From positions 1,364,001 to 1,428,000 of the forward strand of contig NZ_AP012334.1 in assembly GCF_001042695.1 (NCBI RefSeq): DNA of 64,000 nt. Direction: 5' to 3'. Below the pieces are notes generated by a model that saw nothing but the letters and a program-made list of their open reading frames with translations, was not told where the DNA came from and made no database searches. This DNA comes from Scardovia inopinata JCM 12537 (GTDB lineage Bacteria > Actinomycetota > Actinomycetes > Actinomycetales > Bifidobacteriaceae). Shown one piece after another: positions 27,379-36,100 of this stretch (position 1 is its first letter; each line of letters starts with the position of its first letter). The position numbers and the translations under genes are program-made.

Positions 27379-28716
27379 TCAGTCCTGCACCTTAAGTTCT
27401 TCTTCCTGATTCGCATAAGCCTTGAGATACGGAAGCATTGACCTCATCAGACTCGTCCCGGTTGGCCCATAAAACATGGGAACTTCTGCAGACCGAACAT
27501 CTGGAATGGACCTGGACAGCTTTTGCTGAATACTTGCTTCTTGTCGACTAATCTGCCTAATGCCAATAGCTATGATTCTACCGGGATACATATAAGTCAG
27601 CCGTGCATAAGTGCTGGTATCTTTCTGACCATCATCACCAAAAAGAATGAACTTCATATGAGGGAAATCACTCATAAGCTGCTCAACAAATTCCAGCTTA
27701 TGTTGGACCCCCGTAGGAGTAAATTTCTTTGGCCTAGGATCCAGATCCCGAAGGAGGAGAGGCCCCTGGGGGAAACCATAGCGGTCAATAAAATTTCTTA
27801 TAGTTGTTTCCACATTCCAGGGAGAGGTTGATAAATAGAAAAATGGCGCGTCGGGGAAAAGATCATTGATCTTTGAGTAGAGAACAGCCATTCCAGGCAC
27901 CGAACTCCTCTCGTAAGGGTTCAGAAAAAGAAAATTATAAACTGCTTTGAGCAAGGTAGGAACCTGTGAGACCAGAATAGTGTCATCCACATCGGAGATG
28001 ATGCCGATTCTGGTGGTTGAGGAGAAAACATACACCGGCGCTTTAACCGGTTTCCTGCCGGCAACTTTATAGGTAACTTCATGCTCGCCTGGAGTTAGTT
28101 CTCTTTTCGCAATCAGATCCAAATATCCTTGGCTGTCGCTAAAGATCGACCGACTGCTAAGTTCGTCTGTTCCCCCGACTGGTTCAAATGCTTCTGAGTT
28201 GCCTATCTGAGCAGTCAAAATAGGGGTATCGTCAATTTTAGCCTTGACTCGTATATGCGGGGCTGGAATCATAAGCATATTTCGGATTCCCAGAGATACG
28301 GTCCCCGTCGGGGCCAGATGACGCATGCCCAGGACCGTTCGGCAAATCAAGCGGACGTACTGGGTGGTCCCATAACCCACGTAGGGAGCAACCCGTGGAG
28401 TCCATCCGATCCACCGTGCCACAAGGCTGGCAACCTTATGCCATAGGTTAAATCCAGATATCACAGCAGCCTTGGCAACTTTTGCGGGAACTGATTTCTT
28501 CCTCAACCGCTCTGCCAGGGAGGGGGCATCAATAACGGTGGAACTTCGCTTAACAATTATGGGGATAGTCTCCATAGTATCAGGGGGAGGTTCAATCCCC
28601 TCCTGGATATCCTCCCTGGCATCTTCCTTAACATTCTTCAGGGTTCTTTCCCGCAGGTCTTCCCTCTGATGGGCTTCCAGCCTATTTCTTGCTTTGCTGT
28701 TCGATAGCTCTGGCAT
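27379..28716 (-). CDS. App1-like phosphatidate phosphatase family protein (DUF2183)
   Basis: The product has about 446 residues. The catalytic domain is of HAD type with DVDDTILVSQVP (Asp-x-Asp-x-Thr motif), FYLSTSPWN and FGDDGQKDTSTYARL. This pattern matches the App1/DUF2183 family, whose yeast member is a phosphatidate phosphatase. The N-terminal 100 residues are charged and then moderately hydrophobic. I use the ATG at 28716 (MPELSNSK); a GTG three codons earlier is possible. In either case the start lies inside the end of gcvH, indicating translational coupling. Confidence 0.85.
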   Translation of the reverse strand: MPELSNSKARNRLEAHQREDLRERTLKNVKEDAREDIQEGIEPPPDTMETIPIIVKRSSTVIDAPSLAERLRKKSVPAKVAKAAVISGFNLWHKVASLVARWIGWTPRVAPYVGYGTTQYVRLICRTVLGMRHLAPTGTVSLGIRNMLMIPAPHIRVKAKIDDTPILTAQIGNSEAFEPVGGTDELSSRSIFSDSQGYLDLIAKRELTPGEHEVTYKVAGRKPVKAPVYVFSSTTRIGIISDVDDTILVSQVPTLLKAVYNFLFLNPYERSSVPGMAVLYSKINDLFPDAPFFYLSTSPWNVETTIRNFIDRYGFPQGPLLLRDLDPRPKKFTPTGVQHKLEFVEQLMSDFPHMKFILFGDDGQKDTSTYARLTYMYPGRIIAIGIRQISRQEASIQQKLSRSIPDVRSAEVPMFYGPTGTSLMRSMLPYLKAYANQEEELKVQD

Positions 28717-29182
28717 ATTCCTCACTATTCAGAAGATCCGGTTCATCATCTTCAAGATTGATTTTTAGCAGCCATCCTTCTCCATAAGGATCGTTGGTGA
28801 CAACCTGGGGATCGCTGTCGGCTGCTGTATTGACATACGCTATAGTCCCCTCAACTGGAATGACCACAGGGCTGATTGCCTTTGCTGATTCCAGTTCGAC
28901 CGGTTCGTCTCCTACCCGTACCTGGTCACCCTCTTCGGGGAAATCAATATAAACAATATCTCCCAACTGTTCAGCCGCATAAGCCGTTATTCCCACCAGG
29001 GCTGGGGAAACGGAGGAGTCAACCCAGACATGGTCTTCGGAATAAGACAGATTCTCAGGGATATCAAAATTCTGCCCGCCTACAGGAGCTGAAGAACCTG
29101 TCGTATCTTCTTGACTTCTGTTGTTATCATCAAACTCTTCTTCTCCGTCCCTGTTATTCAGATTCAGGCCAAAATCATTCAT
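28682..29182 (-). CDS. gcvH: Glycine cleavage system H protein (GcvH)
   Basis: This lipoyl-carrier protein has 166 residues, longer than E. coli GcvH (129) because of about 40 acidic Asn/Asp/Glu-rich N-terminal residues. The lipoyl-domain core runs from YSEDHVWVD through GITAYAAEQLGDIVYIDFPEEG to the attachment lysine in ELESAKAISPVVIP. The gcvT and gcvP genes are not in the window, so this GcvH may serve another role (lipoate storage or transfer). LplA lies downstream. Confidence 0.94.
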   Translation of the reverse strand: MNDFGLNLNNRDGEEEFDDNNRSQEDTTGSSAPVGGQNFDIPENLSYSEDHVWVDSSVSPALVGITAYAAEQLGDIVYIDFPEEGDQVRVGDEPVELESAKAISPVVIPVEGTIAYVNTAADSDPQVVTNDPYGEGWLLKINLEDDEPDLLNSEEYARAIEQQSKK

Positions 29183-29247
29183 GTCTGTCTCATTTCTGTC
29201 TCGTTCATATCTGCTGGTCGTGATTCTTGGTTCGCATCCGGTCCGGA

Positions 29248-30219
29248 TCAGGATTCTTCTTTTACCTGATTGCCTTCCGGCTGATTCCCCTCTGGTTGAT
29301 TTCCTTTGCCCAGAGTTACCACCCTGCGGACTGTGTCTTCAATCGCCTGCGCCACCTCAGTCGGCTTTTCAAAACAAGAAAAATGACCGGCATCTTTGAT
29401 TTCGTAGAAAGCTGGATTGGCCCCGGACATCAAAGGAACCATATTCCGCATCACATCCGGTCCGCTGAACCGGTCCAGTTGACCGCTGATCAGGGTGGCC
29501 GGAGCGGTAATGGTAGCGAGGGTTCCTGTCTCATCTTGCCGGCCTGCAGCCATATTTTCCCTCCAGGCAATACCAGCCGGACTCTGTTGATCTATCCAGT
29601 CGGTAAAAGTAGCAATGTACTCGTCAGATTTCTTAAAGTCAGAATCATCTTCCTGAGGCCGGGCAAAATGCATGACCGGCTCTACAGAGTGTGCCAGCAA
29701 AGCTTGCCTGGCCACGTTCAACCGATTGGCATAACCCTCAGCCGTGTCACGTTCAGCCCTAGTATCACACAGGACAAGGCCGGCTACCATTTCTGGGAAA
29801 AGGCGCTGAATGGCTAAAGCCACATACCCGCCCATAGAAATGCCAACCCACACAGCCTTGCTGTAGCCCATATCCTGCACAGCCAAAACATAGGAAACAG
29901 CAAGTCGATCACAAGCCTGTTTATAGGATCCATCATCATTCTGCTCGCCAGAAAGTTCAGCATCAGGGACCGGGCTCATACCTGAACCAGGCATATCAGG
30001 AGCCAGAACGGGAAAATCTTCATGATTCTCTTCAGAAATTCTGACCAGTTCCTGAGCACACCTGCCCCACATTCGGTGATCCAGGGGAAAAGCATGAAGC
30101 AGGATTACGGGAATATCCCCATCTTGTCCATCTCTATATACAGAGGTCACAATTTCCATATCGTCTGACATTGCATCCATAACCTGCTGAGCTTGAAGAG
30201 TTGGTGTGGTATCAGTCAT
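29248..30219 (-). CDS. Alpha/beta-hydrolase fold protein
   Basis: The product has 323 residues. Typical features are the oxyanion stretch VILLHAFPLDHRMWG, nucleophile elbow VGISMGGYVALAIQ (Ser), the acid region LISGQLDRFSGP and the His in IKDAGHFSCFEKPTEVAQAI. The last 20 residues contain the repeated unit GNQPE (three copies), a likely tandem-repeat tail. AGGAGGCTGCG precedes the ATG. The substrate is unknown. Confidence 0.9.
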   Translation of the reverse strand: MTDTTPTLQAQQVMDAMSDDMEIVTSVYRDGQDGDIPVILLHAFPLDHRMWGRCAQELVRISEENHEDFPVLAPDMPGSGMSPVPDAELSGEQNDDGSYKQACDRLAVSYVLAVQDMGYSKAVWVGISMGGYVALAIQRLFPEMVAGLVLCDTRAERDTAEGYANRLNVARQALLAHSVEPVMHFARPQEDDSDFKKSDEYIATFTDWIDQQSPAGIAWRENMAAGRQDETGTLATITAPATLISGQLDRFSGPDVMRNMVPLMSGANPAFYEIKDAGHFSCFEKPTEVAQAIEDTVRRVVTLGKGNQPEGNQPEGNQVKEES

Positions 30220-30339
30220 CGCAGCCTCCTAGGAATAATCAATCTTATTTATTTTGTTTATTTTGTCTATGTTATATTTTTATATTAATTGTTTTTTTAT
30301 TTACCTTGTTTATATTTAATTTATTTATATTTATCTTAC
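30220..30339. other. AT-rich spacer
   Basis: This 120-bp stretch is nearly all A and T, built from repeated TTTATATTT/TTATTTTGTTTA strings, in otherwise about 50% G+C DNA. It lies between two minus-strand genes (DUF4916 downstream, hydrolase upstream... on the minus strand DUF4916 is read after the gap's right side). It may contain promoter elements, but no single match stands out. Confidence 0.5.
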
Positions 30340-30975
30340 TTATAGCATACCATTGCCGGTCAATGCCTGCGAAAGAATCACATCCATTCCCCGGCCCAAC
30401 TGATTGAGAAAATCAGGCTGAAGAGCCTCTGACGGATGGGACCACTCCACATCCAGGGTTTCATCCTGGGGTTTGACATCCCCGTCGATAGGGATAATGT
30501 AGCAGAGGGCTATAGCATGCTGGCGAGGATCATAAAAATCAGAAAATCCTGGAGTGGGGAAAAATTGGGCGATGGTAAAGGGCTGAACCGTTGGGGGAAG
30601 AAAAGCCAGGGTCAGATCACCTAAATCTTTAGAAATATTTCTGGCAATAGCCTCACGGATAGATTCATTATAGAGAATTCGCCCGGAAATAAGCGTTCGG
30701 CGGACAGCCGCATCATCTCCAGCATCTGCGCACAAGAGAGTACCAACCTGGCGGATCCTGCCCAGATCGTCCGTTCTCACTGGAACGACCACAACATAAG
30801 GAATCGGCGTCTTCTTGCGCAGGTCATCCACATCCTCGCTGGACAGCCAACCCGGCGGATTCGCGCCGCCTGAGCCACGAATGAAGTCATCAGGAGTAAT
30901 ATTGTCAAATTCACCCCGATGACGGTTGGCATCAAAATCACCTGGATCAGGAACTTCATCATTTAGCACTGGCAT
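30340..30975 (-). CDS. DUF4916 (NUDIX-like) protein
   Basis: The product has 211 residues and belongs to an actinobacterial NUDIX-like family (DUF4916). The pattern WLSSEDVDDLRKKTPIPYVVV, RTLISGRILYNESIREAI, PFTIAQFFPTPGFSDFYDPR and HAIALCYIIPIDGD is characteristic. The classical Nudix box is not conserved, so pyrophosphatase activity is doubtful. GAGGAGCATAATAGGG precedes the ATG. Confidence 0.85.
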   Translation of the reverse strand: MPVLNDEVPDPGDFDANRHRGEFDNITPDDFIRGSGGANPPGWLSSEDVDDLRKKTPIPYVVVVPVRTDDLGRIRQVGTLLCADAGDDAAVRRTLISGRILYNESIREAIARNISKDLGDLTLAFLPPTVQPFTIAQFFPTPGFSDFYDPRQHAIALCYIIPIDGDVKPQDETLDVEWSHPSEALQPDFLNQLGRGMDVILSQALTGNGML

Positions 30976-31163
30976 ATCCCTATTATGCTCCTCAGAGGTG
31001 ATAATGGAATCTGGTTCTTACGCCTTCAGATAATTCTTCGACTCCTGCTCTCCCGACAATCCTTCTATTTGTTCGATTTACATACTTTTATTTATACTTT
31101 ACTTTTATACTTTTATCTCATATCTTTACCCCATTTCTTTACCTCGTTTCTTCATCTCACACC

Positions 31164-31195
31164 TTTCAGAGAACCCGCGTTTCAGGGAACCCGCG
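31164..31195. repeat. 16-bp tandem duplication
   Basis: TTTCAGAGAACCCGCG (31164-31179) is followed at once by TTTCAGGGAACCCGCG (31180-31195). It lies in the 532-bp gap 30976-31507, which is pyrimidine-rich from 31040 to 31165 and has no credible gene. Confidence 0.88.
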
Positions 31196-31294
31196 CGACC
31201 TGCCATTGATGCTCATTTATATCTATTATTGTCTACTTGCTATTTAAGTTGTCCTGTACCGCTTGAATTGGAACCAGTGCAGATCAGACTTACT

Positions 31295-31322
31295 CCATAT
31301 TCAAAACATCCATATTCAAAAC
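31295..31322. repeat. 15-bp-period direct repeat upstream of trxA
   Basis: CCATATTCAAAAC occurs at 31295-31307 and 31310-31322. It lies about 190 bp upstream of the thioredoxin start. Confidence 0.85.
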
Positions 31323-31507
31323 CTCTCCTCCCGCTGAGAGTGAACAGGGAATAGGACTAAGCCTCCGATAGTTATTCACGTATGAAGAAGTCAGGACTGT
31401 CAGATTCGTGCAAAAGACAAAAATCTGCCAGCCCCTTCCTCCGAGCACCGCTCAGGCATAATCCGTATAATGGTAACCTTCATATGCAGACCACAGAAAG
31501 GCAAAAA

Positions 31508-31849
31508 ATGGCTACTCATGAACTCACTTCCGCTACCCTCGACCAAACCATCAAGAACAACGACCTAGTCTTTATCGATTTCTGGGCAACCTGGTGCGGC
31601 CCCTGCAAGGCGTTTGGCCCTATATACGACAAAGCCAGTGAAGAAAATACCGATGCATATTTTGCCAAAGTTGATATTGACCAGAATCAGGATTTGGCTG
31701 CAGCGGCTGGGATCCAGGCGGTTCCCACATTGGCAATCATCAAGAACGGTCAGACTATCTACAAAGAAGCCGGCGCCCTACGCAAGTCTGATTTAGATGA
31801 TCTCATTTCACAGGCAAGAAAGCTGGACATGGCCGAAGCCGCACAATAA
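31508..31849 (+). CDS. trxA: Thioredoxin
   Basis: This is a 113-residue cytosolic thiol-disulfide reductant. The active site is WCGPC (Trp29-Cys33), with the cis-Pro in QAVPTLAIIKNG. The ATG at 31508 is used because the protein then has normal thioredoxin length and AAAGG lies upstream; the frame is open back to 31382 but that leader does not look like a signal peptide or conserved sequence. Confidence 0.95.
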   Translation: MATHELTSATLDQTIKNNDLVFIDFWATWCGPCKAFGPIYDKASEENTDAYFAKVDIDQNQDLAAAAGIQAVPTLAIIKNGQTIYKEAGALRKSDLDDLISQARKLDMAEAAQ

Positions 31850-31880
31850 ACCTTTCTTTCATTGGGGGACAGTCCTGTCT

Positions 31881-31907
31881 GGGGATGTCCTGATCAGGAT
31901 TATCCCC
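31881..31907 (+). terminator. Hairpin downstream of trxA
   Basis: GGGGATGTCCTGA pairs with TCAGGATTATCCCC through ATCCCC/GGGGAT outer arms and a self-complementary TCCTGATCAGGA centre. It lies 31 bp after the trxA stop. Only scattered Ts follow, so it is a moderate terminator candidate. Confidence 0.5.
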
Positions 31908-31997
31908 TACCATTCTTTCATGTGACATACCTGTCAGGTCCATCTACATCAACCAGTTAATCGGCCCTCTTTGATGTCTGACACAATCCCAGTCTTC

Positions 31998-32025
31998 ATC
32001 TTTCATATACTATCTTTCATATACT
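31998..32025. repeat. 14-bp tandem duplication upstream of the Rpf-like gene
   Basis: ATCTTTCATATACT is repeated exactly (31998-32011, 32012-32025). The 329-bp gap 31850-32178 otherwise holds the trxA hairpin and presumably the promoter of the next gene (TTGTTA near 32116 is a -35 candidate). Confidence 0.9.
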
Positions 32026-32178
32026 AAATGTAGCGATGATTATAGGCAGAATCCTCATATATTCTCTCTATTCTCTTCTATACTTACCTTTTTCGTGGAA
32101 AATGTTTATGACGTTTGTTAAAGTACTGACTTAGTGTTACTCAACGGATAGCAATGAGCGAACGTATTAAGGAGTTTT

Positions 32179-33258
32179 ATGGCTGGACGTCACATAGCAC
32201 GCAACGAATCAATATTCTCGCGTATGTCACGCAAGCAATGGATGGTCGTCATTGCTATTATTGCTGCCATTGCCATGGTTACCACCTGCGGAGCCATTGT
32301 TTTTAAAATGGGGCAGAAGTCTGCTGCAGCCACAGCTCATATAACCGAGTATTCAGTGAATGATCTCAAAAATGGGTCCCAGGACGTCTCCCGCGATAAT
32401 ATCCGCGAAGCCCTGTCCCAGGGCCGTAATGGAGCAGGAAAGAACACAACCTACATTCGAGTAACCGTCAACGGTAAAAGTCGCCTTGTCGTGGGGAATC
32501 GGTTTACCACGGTAAAGTCTGTGCTTCAGGCAGGAAATATTACTCTCAATGCCAATGACACCGTATCCCCTTCGCTGAATTCCAAGGTGACTGAATCCAC
32601 AGTCATTAAAATTTCAAGCCCAAATTCTGAGATTCAGACCATTGAAGAATCAATCCCCTTCAATGTAATTAAGAAGAATGACAGCTCCTTGCCCATTGGA
32701 ACAACTAAAGTCCAGACAGAGGGGAAAACCGGCACTATGACCTACACTAATTTGGTCACCAAAAACGGGACAAAGACCCTCTCAACTAATACCATCTCTC
32801 AATATGTCAAGACGGCTCCAGTTAATAAGGTCATCCTGGTAGGAACCAAGAAGCCAGTTAAATCCACGAAGTCTTCAAACACCGGTACTGGATCATCTTC
32901 CAGTTCTTCTTCCCGATCTTCCAACTCTTCATCAAGTTCCACTCCTAACTACGGCACCACCATGCCAGTTGGCCAAGCTCAGTCCTATGCGCACTCCCAA
33001 GTGCTCGCACGGGGTTGGAATGAAAGTCAGTTTACATGCTTGGTGCAGCTATGGCAGCGCGAATCCGGCTGGAGTACCACCGCTGCTAATCCTTCTGGCG
33101 CTTATGGAATTCCACAAGCACTGCCCGGCAGCAAGATGGGTGCCGGTTGGCAGAGCGACTCCAGGGTTCAAATTAACTGGGGCTTAAATTATATTGCTGG
33201 CCGTTACTCGACTCCATGCGGCGCCTGGGCTCATTCCAACAGCAGTGGCTGGTATTAA
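32179..33258 (+). CDS. Rpf-like cell-wall protein with DUF348, G5 and transglycosylase-like domains
   Basis: The product has 359 residues. A membrane anchor or signal (WMVVIAIIAAIAMVTTCGAIV, about residues 19-39) is followed by a DUF348 domain (VTVNGKSRLVVGNRFTTVKS), a G5 domain (IEESIPFNVIKKNDSSLPIG to GTKTLSTNTISQYV), a Ser/Thr-rich linker and a C-terminal lysozyme-like domain with the probable catalytic Glu in LWQRESGWSTTAANPSGAYG. This arrangement resembles resuscitation-promoting factor RpfB, with one DUF348 instead of three. It probably cuts peptidoglycan during growth. It is the last gene before a repeat-rich region. Confidence 0.88.
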   Translation: MAGRHIARNESIFSRMSRKQWMVVIAIIAAIAMVTTCGAIVFKMGQKSAAATAHITEYSVNDLKNGSQDVSRDNIREALSQGRNGAGKNTTYIRVTVNGKSRLVVGNRFTTVKSVLQAGNITLNANDTVSPSLNSKVTESTVIKISSPNSEIQTIEESIPFNVIKKNDSSLPIGTTKVQTEGKTGTMTYTNLVTKNGTKTLSTNTISQYVKTAPVNKVILVGTKKPVKSTKSSNTGTGSSSSSSSRSSNSSSSSTPNYGTTMPVGQAQSYAHSQVLARGWNESQFTCLVQLWQRESGWSTTAANPSGAYGIPQALPGSKMGAGWQSDSRVQINWGLNYIAGRYSTPCGAWAHSNSSGWY

Positions 33259-33310
33259 AGAGTAAATAAGGTTTTTGAAGATTAAAAGGTCTTATAAAAA
33301 GGTTAGGTCT

Positions 33311-33342
33311 GAGAGTCAGCCGCTCGGAGAGTCAGCCGCTCG
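33311..33342. repeat. 16-bp tandem duplication
   Basis: GAGAGTCAGCCGCTCG is repeated exactly (33311-33326, 33327-33342), 53 bp after the Rpf-like gene. Confidence 0.92.
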
Positions 33343-33392
33343 GAGCAGCGCCCACTTAGCTTCAACATAATCTGTTGCTATGTTTAGACGAT

Positions 33393-33416
33393 AAGAAGCT
33401 AGGCAAGAAGCTAGGC
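33393..33416. repeat. 12-bp tandem duplication
   Basis: AAGAAGCTAGGC is repeated exactly (33393-33404, 33405-33416). Confidence 0.92.
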
Positions 33417-33600
33417 GCTTGATTAACGGTCAACTCTTAATCCCATCCTTAACTAATGACCCACATACTCCTAATTTCGTCACTTCTTGCTTTCTCACAA
33501 ATTGGTTTACCACTTCTTTCCACGTTTCCTGATTTCCTCGGCATGCGTCGCTCGTTCTTATGCTTTTGCTGTCTTCGCCCTTCGCCTCCCTTCGCCTCCC

Positions 33601-33735
33601 CTCACCCAACTCGCATTTACCTTCTTCCGTAAAAAACTTATTATCCTTTAAGAAAAGGAAAACCAGTACTTCCATCATTATTTTTCCCTCCCTATCTGCA
33701 CGCTATCTGTACACGCTATCTGCACGTTGGGTGAG
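33601..33735. repeat. Inverted-repeat element copy B (135 bp)
   Basis: CTCACCCAAC (33601-33610) and GTTGGGTGAG (33726-33735) are perfect inverted arms. The interior, which is longer than in the other copies, ends with three copies of CGCTATCTGYAC. It lies in the 1.07-kb gap 33259-34334, where no credible gene was found. Confidence 0.82.
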
Positions 33736-33770
33736 CCTGAGCTGGTAGTCTCGACAAAGCCTCACCGCGT

Positions 33771-33852
33771 ATTCGAGCCAAAACAGACTGGTTCGAATCA
33801 CTGTCTGAGGCAAAACCTGTATTCTATCCTTTAATAAAGCCTCGCCTCAGAC
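33771..33852. repeat. Two consecutive hairpins in a non-coding region
   Basis: ATTCGAGCCA (33771-33780) pairs with TGGTTCGAAT (33789-33798) with one G-T pair. Next, GTCTGAGGC (33803-33811) pairs perfectly with GCCTCAGAC (33844-33852). The two lie between inverted-repeat copies B and C. They could belong to a structured RNA; there is no other evidence of transcription. Confidence 0.6.
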
Positions 33853-33981
33853 CATTTCCATCGTTTAATGGTATTACGGCTGAATGAATGCTTTTACATA
33901 CTGGATGCCGCATCGCCATCAATAAAGATCCTTACTACTGTTTGATACTTGAAAATTATTTCTGTTCCATTGCGCACTCGA

Positions 33982-34058
33982 CTCACCTAACACGAAATTG
34001 ATTTAGAAATGTGCTGATTCTTCAGGCTTATACAAACGGTAATCGCGTGTTAGGTGAG
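33982..34058. repeat. Inverted-repeat element copy C (77 bp)
   Basis: CTCACCTAACACG (33982-33994) and CGTGTTAGGTGAG (34046-34058) are perfect 13-bp inverted arms. Compared with copies A, B and D the arms carry C to T and the matching G to A, so pairing is preserved. The 51-bp interior is not shared with the other copies. Confidence 0.88.
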
Positions 34059-34334
34059 GACAAAAATAAAATATTGATGTACCAAATTGATAAATTCAAA
34101 AGAAGAACCTTCAAAATGCCAGCAGCTATTATTCACAATGACATGACTGCTTTAAATGACACAACACGTTAGAATAATGAGTGAACAGTGTAGAGTTACT
34201 CAACGCTGAGCTTGATAATGCTTGCGCTGCAAAAATAAGTTATTTGGGTAGGCGGCCAAAAACTATCGAATGCACGCTTACTGATAACAAGAAAGGAATA
34301 AGATACTTATATACTTACTTTTACTTACCCACAA

Positions 34335-35231
34335 TTATCCCAAGAAAACCCTGCGTCGTCGACCATCAGCAATTTTGTGAACAGTCACAGCTGCCCGCGC
34401 CAGCGACAGATCAAACTTTCTCTCGGAAACACCATTGATAGCCTCAATGATGTCGCTAAGAAAAACCGTAAAACGTGCGGAAGAATCAAGAATAAATTTA
34501 TCAATAACGAATATCCGCCAACCTGTTGATTGAATATGATTGACACGCTCGTGGTCACTGTCAATTTGTTGAAGGTGATGCTGCCCATCGTACTCAATTC
34601 CTATGCGAACAGCTGGATAAGCAAGATCAATGAAATTATTCCCTACCTGAACATTGACTCGAGGCTCTGGAAGCCCATGCTGGAGAATTTGCAACCGCAC
34701 ATTCGTTTCCTGTGGAGAATCAGTGCGAGTGCGCATTAGACGCAGCGCACGCAAGCATTTCCTCAGACCGCGGAATCTTTTGCATCGAGCAATGAAAGAC
34801 CGGATTTGTGGAATCGTTGTAAGCGCAAGCTTCTGATCTCGGCAGATCAGTGAATCACCGAACATAATTAACTGCTTAAGCGTAAGTTCCATTGACATTT
34901 GGATGAACAACGCTTCGGGCGAAACACAAGTAATCCCGCTGATTTCGACGACAGACCCTGGGGTATCTGCATTGCTCCAGTACCGACAGCTGACATTTTT
35001 AAGTCTCAGCCGCTGCTCTTTATATCGAACAGCAACAAAAAGTGTCTGGCGCTTAACTGGCAGAGGAACTCCAAGCAAAGCAGCCGCCGTGAAATGACTT
35101 GCTACAATTTCATGTCGGGTGCGGCGCTGGAGATTGATGCACTGCGCGTATGCATCCTGTTGACGGCTCCAGGCAGCATACCGCATGATATTGTCGCGTC
35201 TGGGACGACGCAATATGAGTGAAGCTCGCAT
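34335..35231 (-). CDS. DUF559 (PD-(D/E)XK nuclease-like) protein
   Basis: The product has about 298 residues. The C-terminal third has the DUF559/Vsr-like endonuclease pattern: PRVNVQVGNNFIDLAYPAVR, IGIEYDGQHH, then WRIFVIDKFIL. The N-terminal part is basic with a possible winged-helix region (ASHFTAAALLGVPLP), as in the actinobacterial AbiEi/DUF559 fusions. I place the start at the ATG at 35231 with GGAGG 11 nt upstream; the ATG at 35240 is only 2 nt from that site. The gene stands alone between inverted-repeat elements and has no recognisable partner toxin or methylase. The function is unknown. Confidence 0.75.
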   Translation of the reverse strand: MRASLILRRPRRDNIMRYAAWSRQQDAYAQCINLQRRTRHEIVASHFTAAALLGVPLPVKRQTLFVAVRYKEQRLRLKNVSCRYWSNADTPGSVVEISGITCVSPEALFIQMSMELTLKQLIMFGDSLICRDQKLALTTIPQIRSFIARCKRFRGLRKCLRALRLMRTRTDSPQETNVRLQILQHGLPEPRVNVQVGNNFIDLAYPAVRIGIEYDGQHHLQQIDSDHERVNHIQSTGWRIFVIDKFILDSSARFTVFLSDIIEAINGVSERKFDLSLARAAVTVHKIADGRRRRVFLG

Positions 35232-35822
35232 ATTCTGCATTTCCTCCGATAAATTTCGTTCGACCACGAAGAGAATTCGACCATGAAGTGCAAACGATTG
35301 CAAGCTGATGGCTTTGTTAGCCTCCTACCTACAACCTAAAACATGATGGTTGCTGACTCCAAACTGGCTATTTGCCAGCCCGCTATCCGCGTCTCATCAA
35401 TTTTTGCTTTCCCTCAGGCCGACTTACTTCTCGACGATAGTCTTAACCGTTCAGAATAGGTCTAATATATTGCAAAAAACTTCTATAGAAAAGAGAAAAC
35501 CTCAATGTGGTCGAATGTGGAAAAGCCTCTCATCTTTATGTGGAAAACACGCCGAACTCAAGGAATTTCAACTTCTGATTAGGAAAGCTGACATGACAAA
35601 TTTCCTTAACTCCTAAATACAAGATACGATCCCGTAGATCCCTACATTCTCAATATTTGTACGCCTTCCCTGTTTGAACTTCGCTTGTTTGAATTTTTGT
35701 AGTTTCAAGGACATTTTCTGCTTGTTTAGGATCTCCTGGACCGAGATTTTTCGGCAAGATGCATTTACATGGCTTAAAGACGATTTAATATCGATTTTTT
35801 ACCCAATACACTGCTTAGTTTC

Positions 35823-35899
35823 CTCACCCAACGCGAAGATATAAGAGGGAGACGATTGGAAAGGCTAAAACTTTATCACGGATCTCTTTGTTGGGTGAG
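35823..35899. repeat. Inverted-repeat element copy D (77 bp)
   Basis: CTCACCCAAC (35823-35832) and GTTGGGTGAG (35890-35899) are perfect inverted arms. An inner AAGAG/CTCTT pair is also possible. It lies in the 1.1-kb gap 35232-36368, in which no credible gene was found; the gap also holds a 13-bp direct repeat ACCCAATACACTG (35801-35813 and 36231-36243). Confidence 0.85.
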
Positions 35900-35999
35900 C
35901 GTAGAAAGAATACCGCGCAGATTACCAAGCCCTGAAACGCCAAGCTTGACCCAAAACAGCGAAATGGAAAGAATTTCCCCACTTGGTGTCAGCAGCGAC

Positions 36000-36100
36000 A
36001 AAGAAAAAGACAAAAATGAAGAGACAAGAAGAAAACGCCGAGGAAAAGTAAGAGGGGAAGCCGAGAAAGGGTAAAAAGGAAGAGGAAGAGGAAGAAAAAC
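36000..36100. other. Purine-rich tract
   Basis: The plus strand is almost entirely A and G for about 100 bp (AAGGAAGAGGAAGAGGAAG and similar). It codes for nothing convincing. A similar tract with tandem repeats is at 38080-38215. Confidence 0.6.

Noticed and set aside
33785-33805. tRNA remnant (GGTTCGAATC, T-arm-like)
   Set aside because: The bases around it do not form a T-stem or an acceptor stem; the match is part of a different hairpin.
34181-34438. Open reading frame of 85 codons upstream of the DUF559 gene
   Set aside because: It overlaps the 3' end of the DUF559 gene on the other strand, has no ribosome-binding site and no recognisable domain.
34335-35231. Restriction-modification system
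   Set aside because: No methyltransferase gene is next to the DUF559 gene; the nuclease-like domain alone does not support it.
35856-36074. Open reading frame of 72 codons in the island
   Set aside because: The second half is low-complexity Lys/Glu/Arg from a purine tract; it overlaps element D and has no start signal.
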